The notes beneath the pieces are model-generated. The model was not told where the DNA came from. It searched no databases and was given only the letters and a program-made list of their open reading frames with translations. This document shows positions 44,388-53,723 of a DNA stretch of 64,000 bases, piece after piece. Within the stretch, counting starts at the first letter, position 1, and every line of letters begins with the position of its first letter. The stretch is from SABI01 sp963678555 (lineage in GTDB: Bacteria; Spirochaetota; Spirochaetia; Sphaerochaetales; Sphaerochaetaceae). The stretch lies in contig OY782871.2 in NCBI GenBank assembly GCA_963678555.2, positions 655,093 to 719,092 of the forward strand, in the 5' to 3' direction. The position numbers were made by a program, and so were the translations under genes.

Positions 44388-45458
44388 ATGATCGAAGTAC
44401 TTGAACCCTACAAGAGACAGCTTGAACGGGTTGATGAAAAGCTTTCCGACCCTGCTATCATGAGCGATATCTCACTCTACAAGGATCTCATGCGTGAACG
44501 GTCTCATCTCGAACCCATTGTCAATGCATACAATGAAATGGAGAGTCTTTCACAGCAGATACGTGACGCTGAGCAGATGCTTGAGGAGGAGAGTGACAGT
44601 GAACTCATAGCGCTCACCCGGGAGGAACTGAAAGATCTCAGGGAACAGAAGGAAGATCTGGAACAGAAAAGCCGTATCCTTCTCATCCCGCCCGACCCGA
44701 TGGAAGGAAAAAACATCATCATGGAAATCCGTGCCGGCACCGGCGGTGACGAGGCTGCTCTTTTTGCTGCAGACCTGTTCAAGATGTACTCCCATTTTGC
44801 AGAACAGCACCGTTGGAAAGTCGAGATCATCAGTGCCAATGAAACCGGTATAGGAGGGTTCAAGGAGATCATCTACAGCATCTCGGGAACCAATGTCTAC
44901 GGGAACCTGAAATATGAAAGCGGTGTACACCGGGTCCAGAGAGTGCCGGAGACCGAGAGCGGGGGAAGGATCCACACCTCCGCTGTCACTGTAGCTGTGC
45001 TTCCGGAAGCCGAGGAGACCGACATCGAGATCAAGCAGGAAGAACTCAAGGTCGATGTGATGAGGGCCGGAGGTCCGGGAGGACAGTCAGTCAATACCAC
45101 CGACTCTGCCGTCCGTCTGACTCACCTGCCGACCGGACTGGTGGTCATCTGCCAGGATGAGAAGTCGCAGATCAAGAACAAGGCGAAAGCACTTCGCGTC
45201 CTTCGCTCCCGCCTCTACGACCTCGAAGAGGAACGGAAGGCAAAGGAACGCAGTGACAACAGGAAGAGTCAGGTAGGCACAGGAGACCGCTCGGAACGCA
45301 TCAGAACCTATAACTTCCCCCAGAACCGGATAACCGATCACCGGATCAATCTGACTCTATATAAACTTGAACTGGCCCTTGCCGGAGACATCGGAGAGGT
45401 CATAGAACAGCTGAAGATCTCTGAAGCGGAACAGGCTCTTCAGGACCTCAATATATGA
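44388..45458 (+). CDS. prfA: Peptide chain release factor 1
   Basis: 356 residues. The GGQ motif lies at 231-233 in AGGPGGQSVNTTDSAVRLTH, and IMEIRAGTGGDEAALFAADL is the canonical RF1 block. Its length and lack of a programmed frameshift indicate RF1 (UAA/UAG) rather than RF2. AAGGAG precedes the ATG. It is the first gene of an operon with its own methyltransferase gene, overlapping it by 4 bp. Confidence 0.95.
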   Translation: MIEVLEPYKRQLERVDEKLSDPAIMSDISLYKDLMRERSHLEPIVNAYNEMESLSQQIRDAEQMLEEESDSELIALTREELKDLREQKEDLEQKSRILLIPPDPMEGKNIIMEIRAGTGGDEAALFAADLFKMYSHFAEQHRWKVEIISANETGIGGFKEIIYSISGTNVYGNLKYESGVHRVQRVPETESGGRIHTSAVTVAVLPEAEETDIEIKQEELKVDVMRAGGPGGQSVNTTDSAVRLTHLPTGLVVICQDEKSQIKNKAKALRVLRSRLYDLEEERKAKERSDNRKSQVGTGDRSERIRTYNFPQNRITDHRINLTLYKLELALAGDIGEVIEQLKISEAEQALQDLNI

Positions 45459-46312
45459 CAGTGGAGGAGGCTCTGCGATGGGGAACCCGGGAGATTCATA
45501 CCTCACAGGTAAGTGACACACCCCTGCTCGATGCCTCCCTGATCCTCTGCCATATCGCTGACATCACCCGTGTCGAACTCTACACAAAAGGGAATTCTGC
45601 ACTCACAGGGGCTCAGGAACAGGACTACCGGGCTTCTATCACCATGAGAACAGCTCACCACCCTGTGGCCTATCTTGTAGGAAAGAAGGAGTTCTTCGGG
45701 AGAGAGTTCTCGGTGAATCCTGCAGTACTGATACCCCGAAGTGACACCGAAACAGCAGTCGAGAAGGTGCTCGCTCTTCTCGGTGAAGAACGGGACTCTC
45801 CCAGAGTGCTTGATCTCTGCTGCGGCAGCGGCTGCATCGGTATCACCATCGCACTCGAACATCCCTCAGGCAGAGTGACCCTCAGCGATATCAGCGAGGA
45901 AGCTCTTGAAGTCACCAGGGAGAATGCAGTGAGGTACGGCACGGAAGTCGAGATCGTTCACAGCGACCTGTTCGCAAACATACAGGAGAGAAATTTCACC
46001 TGTATCGTGACGAATCCACCCTATGTCACTCCCCTCTGGTATGAATCGTGTTCCACCGAGGTTCACCGGGAACCGAAAGGCGCCATAGTAGATGAAAGTG
46101 AAAACGGACTGTCGATCATAGAAAATATCATCCGGGTTTCTCCTTCCTATCTACACAAGGACGGGTATCTTGTGATTGAATGTGACTATAGACAAATCGA
46201 TGCGGTACAGGAACTCATGTCGGAGACAGGGTTCACGGAAATAAATGTCACGCCTGACATGGCAGGCAGAGACCGGGTGGTCTCGGGGAGAATGACGTGT
46301 ACGAGGATCTGA
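45455..46312 (+). CDS. prmC: Release factor glutamine methyltransferase
   Basis: 285 residues. An N-terminal helical domain is followed by the SAM-binding motif RVLDLCCGSGCIGITIA and the substrate motif TNPPYVTP. It methylates the glutamine of the GGQ motif in release factors. Start overlaps prfA (ATGA) and end overlaps the rsh gene by 16 bp, showing tight translational coupling. Confidence 0.95.
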   Translation: MTVEEALRWGTREIHTSQVSDTPLLDASLILCHIADITRVELYTKGNSALTGAQEQDYRASITMRTAHHPVAYLVGKKEFFGREFSVNPAVLIPRSDTETAVEKVLALLGEERDSPRVLDLCCGSGCIGITIALEHPSGRVTLSDISEEALEVTRENAVRYGTEVEIVHSDLFANIQERNFTCIVTNPPYVTPLWYESCSTEVHREPKGAIVDESENGLSIIENIIRVSPSYLHKDGYLVIECDYRQIDAVQELMSETGFTEINVTPDMAGRDRVVSGRMTCTRI

Positions 46313-48321
46313 CCAACAGATTCATACAGAAAGCCCATACCTACACCCCTCAGGAACAGGAACGGATTGCCGGGGCGGCCCGGTTTGCGTGCAGGGCGCA
46401 CGAAGGTCAGAAACGGCGGAGCGGCGAGCCCTATATCATCCATCCCTATGCAGTAGCCGAGATCCTCATCTCCATGAACATGGACGTGGATACCGTTATC
46501 GCGGGTCTTCTTCACGATACCATGGAAGACACCGACACGACCTATGAGACCCTTGCCGAGGAATTCGGGAAGACCGTAGCGGACCTGGTGGAGGGAGAGA
46601 CGAAGATCTCCACCCTCAAGGCGAAGAATAAGAGTCAGCAGGAAGCGGAGACGATACGCAAGATGTTCTTCGCGATGAGCAAGGATGTCAGAGTGATCAT
46701 CATCAAGCTCGCTGACAAACTTCATAACATGAAAACTCTCCAGCACCTCAACGAGAACAGAGCCAAGGAGATTGCGAACGAAACGCTCGATATCTTCGCA
46801 CCTCTCGCCGACCGGCTCGGCATGGCGGAACTCAAAGGAGAACTGGAAGACCTCTCTCTCAAGGTGCTTCGCCCCTCAACCTATCAGTACATCGAAGAAT
46901 ACCTTCTCTCACGAAAAAGTGAAAGAACAGCATATCTCAACAGAATCGAGAAGGTTATCTACAGGACCTGTGCGGAACAGGGCATCAGCAATATCCAGAT
47001 ACAGTCCAGAACGAAACACTCCTACGGGGTGTATATGAAGATGAAAAAGAGGAAGATCCCCCTCGAAGAGATGGGAGATATCCTCGGAGTCAGAATCATC
47101 TGCGATTCGGTCAATGAATGTTACACCCTCCTCGGCATCGTCCATAAGCAGTGGCCACCTATCGCCGGGCGTTTCAAGGACTACATCGCCATGCCGAAGG
47201 CAAACAACTATCAGTCGCTGCACACAACGGTGATGGCCTCGGAGGGGAAACTCCTCGAAGTACAGATCAGAACCCGTGAGATGCACGGGACCGCGGAGTA
47301 CGGTGTTGCCGCACACTGGATGTACAAATCGGAAACAGGGGTGTCAGAGTCGGGATGGATGGGCTCACAGAGCGAACAGTTCTCGAAGATCCTACAGCGC
47401 CTGAAGAGCTGGTCAAACGAGATAGAAGAGAGTGAGACCTTCCTTGAGGATATCAAGGGAGAACTGCTCAAGGACACAATCTACGTATTCACGCCCCAGG
47501 GACATATCGTCGAGCTGGCCGCTCATGCGACCGCGCTGGATTTTGCCTATCATATCCATACGGAAATCGGCAATCACACAACCGGAGCTAAGGCGGACGG
47601 CTCCATCATACCGCTCAGTCAGCCGTTGAAGAACACACAGGTCATAGAGATCCTTACCAGCCCCAACGCTCACCCGAACGTGAACTGGCTTCGTCTGGCA
47701 CAGACGACGAACGCCCGAAAGAAGATCCGCTCATGGCTCAACAAGAATGATGACTCGCTCATCATCGACAAGGATATCATTGCAAAGAAAAAGGTGGAGA
47801 TAAAACCCGCCGTCGAAGCAGAGACTCCCCCGGAACAGATCGACTCGGACGGCATAGTACGCTCGATTGTCGACAACAGCAGGATGACCTTCAAGGTCGG
47901 CAACGAGAAGAATATCATGATCTCCCTCGCCTCCTGCTGCAATCCCAGACGGGGAGACAAGATCATCGGATACGTCTCCCGCGGGAGGGGGATCATCGTT
48001 CACCGCACCGACTGCAGGAACCTGAAGCATATGAGTGAGATCAGCGAGAGGAGTATAGAGGTTGAATGGGAGACCGAAAAACCTCGTCTGACCCGCCGTT
48101 TCCGCGTCATATCGAAGGTAACCCAGGATCTTTTTGCCGAGATAGAGGGAGCTATCCGCAAATACAGCGGACACCTGATCGAGGGACGCCTCGAAGATGG
48201 AGACCCGGGAAAGCTGATAGGCTCTTTCACGATGGAGGTGGCCAACGAGGATGACTTCAAGAAGGTCGTCAAAAGCATCAAGGCCGTACCCTCCATCATC
48301 AGCATCTCACCAATCCACTAG
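46297..48321 (+). CDS. Bifunctional (p)ppGpp synthetase/hydrolase (Rsh)
   Basis: 674 residues from a GTG with GGGAGA upstream. The hydrolase HD domain is intact (HEGQKRRSGEPYIIHP, GLLHDTMEDTDTTYE, KLADKLHNMKTL). The synthetase has DILGVRIICDSVNECY, RFKDYIAMPKANNYQSLHTT and LLEVQIRTREMHGTAEYG. TGS (IYVFTPQGHIVELAAHATAL) and zinc-finger/ACT regions (ISLASCCNPRRGDKIIG, then a C-terminal ACT) follow. It controls the stringent response. Gene order prfA-prmC-rsh is compact. Its stop overlaps the convergent pyrophosphatase stop. Confidence 0.94.
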   Translation: MYEDLTNRFIQKAHTYTPQEQERIAGAARFACRAHEGQKRRSGEPYIIHPYAVAEILISMNMDVDTVIAGLLHDTMEDTDTTYETLAEEFGKTVADLVEGETKISTLKAKNKSQQEAETIRKMFFAMSKDVRVIIIKLADKLHNMKTLQHLNENRAKEIANETLDIFAPLADRLGMAELKGELEDLSLKVLRPSTYQYIEEYLLSRKSERTAYLNRIEKVIYRTCAEQGISNIQIQSRTKHSYGVYMKMKKRKIPLEEMGDILGVRIICDSVNECYTLLGIVHKQWPPIAGRFKDYIAMPKANNYQSLHTTVMASEGKLLEVQIRTREMHGTAEYGVAAHWMYKSETGVSESGWMGSQSEQFSKILQRLKSWSNEIEESETFLEDIKGELLKDTIYVFTPQGHIVELAAHATALDFAYHIHTEIGNHTTGAKADGSIIPLSQPLKNTQVIEILTSPNAHPNVNWLRLAQTTNARKKIRSWLNKNDDSLIIDKDIIAKKKVEIKPAVEAETPPEQIDSDGIVRSIVDNSRMTFKVGNEKNIMISLASCCNPRRGDKIIGYVSRGRGIIVHRTDCRNLKHMSEISERSIEVEWETEKPRLTRRFRVISKVTQDLFAEIEGAIRKYSGHLIEGRLEDGDPGKLIGSFTMEVANEDDFKKVVKSIKAVPSIISISPIH

Positions 48322-49955
48322 TCACGTTCCTCAAGGACTCTGACAATCTCCGGAAGTACCTGCTTCTTCCTTGACAGGACCCCGTCCAGCAGATACATAT
48401 GCTCTGAGGCCAGGGGGTAGGAGAAGGCTTTCTCATCAGAGAGAAATTCAGTGGTGAGAAGCACGCTGTTTCCCCGTTTCACATCCGTGATGAGCAGCAG
48501 CGTCCAGTCCAGATGATGTGTATTCCGCACCGTCTCCAGTTCACTCAGGTACCGCTGCTTCACCTCGTCCACATCAGAGAGTCTCAGCACCTCCACCTGG
48601 CCGATACCGAAGGCTACATCCCCTTCCCGGTACATCTTGAAATCTGCTTCGATCACCTTTCCCGGATCTGATTCCGAAAGCACGACCGAATTGCTGAAGA
48701 TTTCGGTAGCGAATGCTTCAAGATCGTCAACACCCGCAAGGGCTGCAAGAGTCTCTGCTGCACGGACATCCTGAGAGGTGGTAGTGGGACTCTTGAGATT
48801 GATCGTATCACTGACGATTCCCGTCAGGAGGAGGAACGCATGCTCCCTACTCACCGGCACCGCCCAGCGGAGATACTGATGATAAACGATGGTACAGCTG
48901 GATCCTACCGGCTCACTCGCTATGAATATGGGGCTTCTTGTCCGCTCTGCATCGAACCGGTGGTGGTCTATGATCTCCATCACATCCCCCTCTTCCAGTC
49001 CTGAGACACTCTGATTCAATTCATTGTGATCGACCATGATAACCTTCGGTCTCGGTTTCTCGAGGAAACAGCGGCGTGTCACGAAACCGGCAAACCGATC
49101 TTCTTCGAATACCGGAAGACCACGGAACGTACTGTTGACCAGTATCTTCTTCGCATCATCGAACAGGGTATCGCGGTCAACACGGGGAGGGATGTCGCTC
49201 ACCAGATCAGCTACCGGGAGAGAGAGCCTGAGAAGGCGGATCGTCTCAGCAGTGTCATGGTCACTCTGATAGACGACGCCTCTGAAGGAGGAGAAATCCA
49301 CATCCACCGTTTCCCCCTCTGTGATACCGGTGAGGATGATAGCAGGAAACTGCTGCTCAACAGCATACTGTATATGTTCACTCCTGTTTCCGACCACCAG
49401 AAGAGGAAGATCGGGAAGCATGGCCTTCAGCCGGTCACGGTAGACCTCGAACTCCATCGCTCCGGTCATGATATAGGCATTGAACGCGGCGGAAGAAGAA
49501 CCCTGAAGGAGTCTTCCCTGGATCACCTGGGAAAAGTTCGCCACATGGAAATGATACTGGGGACGCGTCTTAGAGTTCTCTCTGAGAAAGTACATCGTGA
49601 TCTCATCGAGGGAAAGAAGTCCGTGATAGGTATCACCATCGAGGAGGGGGACTACGGAGGCATGGTTCTTTTTGAGGTACCTGATCAGAGAATAGACCGG
49701 GTCTTCCGGGTTCAGCGCCCAGTAGTCACGCTGCATGACCTGATGCACCCTCGGCTTCACATCCTTGAGAAACACCGGTGCCGTGACTCCGGCAGACTCG
49801 AACTGTCTCTTCGTTCCCTCGTTGAGATGACCGAGACGGATCGGAATATAGGTATTGGATTCATCAACGATATTCTTCAACGCCGCATAACAGTATGCGG
49901 CACAGACGCTGTCAGCATCAGGATTGCGGTGCCCGGTCACATATACAGTAGCCAT
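48318..49955 (-). CDS. ppaC: CBS/DRTGG-containing manganese-dependent inorganic pyrophosphatase (family II)
   Basis: 545 residues. The DHH-type metal site opens with VTGHRNPDADSV (His9, Asp13, Asp15), with VDHNE and IIDHHR further on and a C-terminal DHHA2-like region. Between them a regulatory insert holds CBS1 (VYSLIRYLKKNHASVVPLLD), a DRTGG-like domain (VVGNRSEHIQYAV) and CBS2 (STFRGLPVFEEDRFAGFVTR). In this family adenine nucleotides bind the CBS pair and inhibit or activate pyrophosphate hydrolysis. AAGGAGA precedes the ATG. Confidence 0.93.
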   Translation of the reverse strand: MATVYVTGHRNPDADSVCAAYCYAALKNIVDESNTYIPIRLGHLNEGTKRQFESAGVTAPVFLKDVKPRVHQVMQRDYWALNPEDPVYSLIRYLKKNHASVVPLLDGDTYHGLLSLDEITMYFLRENSKTRPQYHFHVANFSQVIQGRLLQGSSSAAFNAYIMTGAMEFEVYRDRLKAMLPDLPLLVVGNRSEHIQYAVEQQFPAIILTGITEGETVDVDFSSFRGVVYQSDHDTAETIRLLRLSLPVADLVSDIPPRVDRDTLFDDAKKILVNSTFRGLPVFEEDRFAGFVTRRCFLEKPRPKVIMVDHNELNQSVSGLEEGDVMEIIDHHRFDAERTRSPIFIASEPVGSSCTIVYHQYLRWAVPVSREHAFLLLTGIVSDTINLKSPTTTSQDVRAAETLAALAGVDDLEAFATEIFSNSVVLSESDPGKVIEADFKMYREGDVAFGIGQVEVLRLSDVDEVKQRYLSELETVRNTHHLDWTLLLITDVKRGNSVLLTTEFLSDEKAFSYPLASEHMYLLDGVLSRKKQVLPEIVRVLEERD

Positions 49956-50009
49956 GAGGTTCTCTCCTTGACCCTACTGTACCACAGTTTCTCCTGATCC
50001 TGATCCCCT

Positions 50010-50657
50010 TCATATGACAAATATGCGCAGAAGGACGAAAAACCCGAACTCCACCAGGACAACGAAGGCGGGCATGATGCTGTGCGCTCTGATCTTCAGC
50101 AGCTGATACACTGCACTGAAGACGAGACTGATGGCAAACCAGGCGATATAGTTCTGAAGCGGAATCACACCTCCCTGCCATGTCCAGTAGTCATAGGTGA
50201 TGGCGACCGGTTCGAGAACCCAGTCGAACACGACGGTGGAGGCCGCAGCAAGCAGGACCACCCCACTCTTCGAGGGGACGTACTTCTCGTACAGGATGTT
50301 GAAGCCGAAGATGATCAGAGTCCAGTTCAGCCCGATCAGGAGAGGGACAGCGAACAGGGAGAAGCCCAGCGTCGGACCATACCGGTACGAGCCGAACACA
50401 GCCCCGGTGGCGACTCCGACCGCTTCGAGGGTGAAGGTGATGAGAAAGGTGATGAGAGCCCAGATAAGGAGTCGGGTTGAGAGGTTCCGCAACTCAGCGT
50501 AGAAACCTATGATAGTCGTTATCAGGATCGTATAGGGGGTGATGAGCAGCATATACGGCAGGGTGAACTCAAGTGCGTGCCAGAGCACACCCATGGCATA
50601 GAAGACCGGGAGAAGGATGAATACCAGATGCTTTTTCAATTCGATGTACTGTGACAC
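50010..50657 (-). CDS. Carotenoid biosynthesis membrane protein (CruF/DUF422-like)
   Basis: 215 residues from a GTG at 50657 with TAGGAG upstream; the longer frame overlaps crtB in another frame and has no protein character. Six to seven hydrophobic segments are visible (LVFILLPVFYAMGVLWHALE, then WALITFLITFTLEAVGVATG). YRYGPTLGFSLFAVPLLIGLN and VVFDWVLEPVAITYDYWTW are hallmarks of the DUF422 carotenoid 1,2-hydratase family (CruF, bacterioruberin hydratase). It likely adds water across the 1',2' double bond of an acyclic end. Third gene of the left carotenoid operon. Confidence 0.75.
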   Translation of the reverse strand: MSQYIELKKHLVFILLPVFYAMGVLWHALEFTLPYMLLITPYTILITTIIGFYAELRNLSTRLLIWALITFLITFTLEAVGVATGAVFGSYRYGPTLGFSLFAVPLLIGLNWTLIIFGFNILYEKYVPSKSGVVLLAAASTVVFDWVLEPVAITYDYWTWQGGVIPLQNYIAWFAISLVFSAVYQLLKIRAHSIMPAFVVLVEFGFFVLLRIFVI

Positions 50658-51481
50658 GGTACTGCGACTCCTATGGCACGTGCGAAACCCTTCCTGAGGA
50701 TTCGTCTTTTGGACGGTTTCACCTTCCGTTCGAATACGATGAACGGATCCCGGTAGATGACACTGCTGGTCCAGCAGTACATATCCGCTGCAGTCATGAT
50801 CGGGATCCTGAGTCTTCTCGGTATCCAGGAGTAGCCCTTCGCTGCTTCCTTCTGCCATCTGTGATACCGTGATATCTCACGACGCACAAAAGCCTTGAAG
50901 GCTTCCGGATGTGTATGGGCCTCCTGCTCTGTGAGGGAGGTGAGCGGGGTGTCCACCAGCGGGATATAGCGCCGTTTCAGCCCGTTGTCCTCATCGATAT
51001 CCCGAATGAAGTTGATATACTGCATTGCCCTGCCGAGCATCTTCGCAGCTTCATACGACCGTGTGTCCAGGTCCATGATCTTCGCCATGAACAGACCGAT
51101 GACCTCCGCCGAACCATAGATATAGCGGAGCGAATCATCCAGCGTGGTACACACCTCATCTGTGGTATCATACTCCATCGAATCCAGAAACGCATCGACC
51201 CAGGCGGGATCGAAATCCTTACGGTGCATCAGGTCTATGAACAGATCTATGACAGAATCCCCTGACCGCTTTCCACTACCGAGAGCGTCACGGTACCGTC
51301 TTCTGAACTCAAAGAATCCTTCGGGAGAGCCATCCTGTGTATCGACGAGATTATCGGCAACACGCACAAAGGCATAGAGGATGTACACATCCCGCTTGAC
51401 CGCTTTGGGAAAGAAGAAGGAGGAGAAATAGTAGGTCTTGCTCCCCTTCCTGAATATCGCATCGTGCAGTTTACTCGCCAT
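50636..51481 (-). CDS. crtB: Phytoene synthase
   Basis: 281 residues from the ATG at 51481, overlapping the crtI end by 11 bp; the open frame upstream belongs to the crtI region. Squalene/phytoene synthase motifs: SKTYYFSSFFFPKAVKRDVY, AFVRVADNLVDTQDG, YIYGSAEVIGLFM, QYINFIRDIDEDNGLKRRYI. The Asp-rich motifs DNLVD and DIDED bind Mg-diphosphate. It condenses two geranylgeranyl diphosphates to phytoene. The GGPP synthase (crtE) is not in this window. Confidence 0.92.
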   Translation of the reverse strand: MASKLHDAIFRKGSKTYYFSSFFFPKAVKRDVYILYAFVRVADNLVDTQDGSPEGFFEFRRRYRDALGSGKRSGDSVIDLFIDLMHRKDFDPAWVDAFLDSMEYDTTDEVCTTLDDSLRYIYGSAEVIGLFMAKIMDLDTRSYEAAKMLGRAMQYINFIRDIDEDNGLKRRYIPLVDTPLTSLTEQEAHTHPEAFKAFVRREISRYHRWQKEAAKGYSWIPRRLRIPIMTAADMYCWTSSVIYRDPFIVFERKVKPSKRRILRKGFARAIGVAVPCHSTSN

Positions 51482-52943
51482 ACAGATCCCGTATCTTCTG
51501 AGCAGCGATCTGAGATGCGATGAGTACCATCGGCACACCGACTCCCGGGTGAGTGTACTGACCGGCATAGAAGAGGTTCTGCACCTTCTTCGACTGATTG
51601 GCAGGGCGGAAGATCGCTGTCTGCATGAGATTGTGCGACAGTCCGAGGGCTGTGCCCTTGAACGCATGATAGTCCTGGATGAAGTCTCTCTGGGTATAGA
51701 CTCTCCGTACTGCAACATCCTTGGTGAGATCTTCGCCGGTAATATCCTTGACATGGGAGAGCACATGATCCAGGTACGCATCCCGCTTCTCATCATCATC
51801 GGCCAGCCCCGGTGCCGTGGGTACGAGGAGAAATACATTTTCGCCCCCTTGTGGAGCACTGGTGGGGTCGGTCTTGCTGATACAGCTCAGATAGAAGCAC
51901 GGTTTCTCCGGCCATGACGGGGTGTCGAAAATCGTGGAAAAATGATCATTCCAGTCAGGAGCAAAGTAGAGGTTATGATGTTCCAGGTTCGTCAGCTTGC
52001 GATTCATTCCGAGGTAGACGATGAACATCGAGGGAGCAACGACACGTTTCTGCCAGTACCGGTCGGAGTAGGAGGCTCTGGTAGATTCGATGAGGTTCTT
52101 CTCGGTGTGATGATAATCGGCACAGGAGAGGACGACATCCGCCGGGTAGGTCTGACCGGTCGTTTCGACGGCAACTGCCCGGCTATGCTCCGTGACGATC
52201 TTCGTCACTTCCTCACCGGTGACGATCTTGACACCCATCTCCTCGGCAAGTCTGGCCATTCCCTGTGCGACACCTGCCATTCCCTTCTCGGGAAAGAACA
52301 CTCCGAGCCGCAGGTCGACATGGCTCATGATGGAGTAGATCGCGGGAGCCTTTACGGGATGGGTACCGAGAAATACCATCGCATACTCCAGAATCTGTTT
52401 CGCCCGTCGATCGGTGAAATAGCGGCTGACAAAATCATCAAGCTTCTTGAAGATACCGAGGCGGAGGCCTTCTGTCATGATCTTCCTGTTGAAGAACTGA
52501 CCGAGGTGTTTGTAGTCCTTGTAGAGGAACTCGTCCATAGCCACCTTGTATTTGTACGTGGCGCTGTCGACGTAGTCATTGAACCGCTGCTTTCCCCCGA
52601 CTGCGAACGATTCAAACAGATCGCCGTTCTTCTCATGGTCTGCACTCAGGAGTGCTGTCTCCTCGTTGGAGAAGAACACCTTATAGTAGGGGTCAAGAGG
52701 TTTGAGGGTGTAATAGTCCTCACGCTTCTTTCCGAAAAGAGAAAAGTAGTGTTCAAATACTTCAGGCATCAGGTACCAGGAAGGTCCGAGATCAAAGGTG
52801 AAACCCTCTGTCTTCCAGTGTCTGGCTCTCCCTCCCACCGTATCGAGTTTTTCTACGAGAGTTACGTCGAACCCTTCCTTAGCAAGGAGTGCTGCGCTGC
52901 TCAAACCTGCGTAGCCTGCACCAATTACAACAACCTTTTTCAT
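51471..52943 (-). CDS. crtI: Phytoene desaturase
   Basis: 490 residues. FAD-binding motif VVVIGAGYAGLSSAALLAKE and TVGGRARHWKTEGFTFDLGP open the protein; the CrtI C-terminal block FYAGQYTHPGVGVPMVLIAS closes it. It converts phytoene to lycopene or a related polyene. First gene of the left-going operon (crtI-crtB-cruF-like). GGAG lies about 10 nt before the ATG. The second desaturase-like gene at 53720 probably has a different step. Confidence 0.92.
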   Translation of the reverse strand: MKKVVVIGAGYAGLSSAALLAKEGFDVTLVEKLDTVGGRARHWKTEGFTFDLGPSWYLMPEVFEHYFSLFGKKREDYYTLKPLDPYYKVFFSNEETALLSADHEKNGDLFESFAVGGKQRFNDYVDSATYKYKVAMDEFLYKDYKHLGQFFNRKIMTEGLRLGIFKKLDDFVSRYFTDRRAKQILEYAMVFLGTHPVKAPAIYSIMSHVDLRLGVFFPEKGMAGVAQGMARLAEEMGVKIVTGEEVTKIVTEHSRAVAVETTGQTYPADVVLSCADYHHTEKNLIESTRASYSDRYWQKRVVAPSMFIVYLGMNRKLTNLEHHNLYFAPDWNDHFSTIFDTPSWPEKPCFYLSCISKTDPTSAPQGGENVFLLVPTAPGLADDDEKRDAYLDHVLSHVKDITGEDLTKDVAVRRVYTQRDFIQDYHAFKGTALGLSHNLMQTAIFRPANQSKKVQNLFYAGQYTHPGVGVPMVLIASQIAAQKIRDLYGE

Positions 52944-53005
52944 ATCATTTTGTCTCCGTTCTTCGTCATTCTACTTCATTATTAAAATCATTTCAACTTT
53001 AACCT

Positions 53006-53027
53006 GTTTGATGATATACTGAAAACC
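53006..53027 (+). promoter_or_regulatory. Extended -10 promoter of the right carotenoid operon
   Basis: TGATATACT (TATACT at 53015-53020, TG one base before) lies 7 nt before the crtY ATG at 53028. No Shine-Dalgarno separates them, so a leaderless transcript is predicted. The -35 region is poor, as expected for an extended -10 promoter. The 84-bp divergent gap also must drive crtI to the left. Confidence 0.5.
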
Positions 53028-53723
53028 ATGTATACGTACCTACTGATTACCGTGGCTGTCATCATACCACCTTTATTCCTCTCATTCGACAAAAAAGTAC
53101 ATTTCCATACCCATTGGAGCTACCTGTTCATCTCACTGCTGCCGGTTTCGGCGCTCTATATCATCTGGGATGTACTGGTGACGATCAGGGGACACTGGCG
53201 GTTCAATCCTGAATACAGCGGAATCATCACGCTGTTCCACCTGCCCCTCGGCGAGTGGCTGTTCTTCCTTGTCGTTCCCTATGCGACGGTATTCATCTAC
53301 GAGGTACTGCAGGGGTACTTCCCGGTACGTACGGTCATCTCACCGAGGAATATCACGATCCTCATGATCACCCTTGCCGTCCTCAGCGGAGCTCTCGCCC
53401 TGATGCTGCCCCTGCCTGAGTATACCACGCTTGCTCTGATCAGTTTCGCTCTCATGCTCCTTACCGGCACCGTCAGCCAGAGAGAACGCTTCGGGGAAAA
53501 TCACACGCTGGGCTTCTTTGCTCTCTCGTTCGTCGCGTTCTTCATCGTCAACGGAATACTCACCGGTCTTCCCGTGGTGCTCTATTCACCCGAGCACATA
53601 CTCGGCTCCCGGGTCCTCTCAATCCCGGTGGAGGACTTCCTGTACAACCTCAGCATGCTCGGTTTCTATCTCATCAGTTACCTGACGTTCAAAGATTTCT
53701 TTCACAGGAGGAGGGCCGCATGA
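53028..53723 (+). CDS. Lycopene cyclase, CrtYcd type
   Basis: 231 residues, about seven membrane segments. It carries the paired lycopene-cyclase domains of the CrtYc/CrtYd family: FLSFDKKVHFHTHWSYLF, IIWDVLVTIRGHWRFNPEYS, LPLGEWLFFLVVPYATVFIY (first domain), then a diverged second copy ending VLSIPVEDFLYNLSMLGFYL. The conserved WxF/NP and PxE(E/W) features are visible. The enzyme forms a beta-ionone ring. It is the first gene of the right-going operon. Confidence 0.85.
   Translation: MYTYLLITVAVIIPPLFLSFDKKVHFHTHWSYLFISLLPVSALYIIWDVLVTIRGHWRFNPEYSGIITLFHLPLGEWLFFLVVPYATVFIYEVLQGYFPVRTVISPRNITILMITLAVLSGALALMLPLPEYTTLALISFALMLLTGTVSQRERFGENHTLGFFALSFVAFFIVNGILTGLPVVLYSPEHILGSRVLSIPVEDFLYNLSMLGFYLISYLTFKDFFHRRRAA

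Noticed and set aside
44388..45458. Reading the release factor as RF2 (prfB)
   Set aside because: There is no programmed frameshift, the length is that of RF1, and prmC follows directly as in prfA operons.
49026..49997. 323-codon plus-strand open frame opposite ppaC
   Set aside because: The minus-strand pyrophosphatase has intact DHH and CBS motifs; the plus frame lacks a ribosome-binding site and protein features.
51942..52985. 347-codon plus-strand open frame opposite crtI
   Set aside because: crtI is unmistakable on the minus strand (FAD motif and C-terminal block); the other frame has no recognisable domain.
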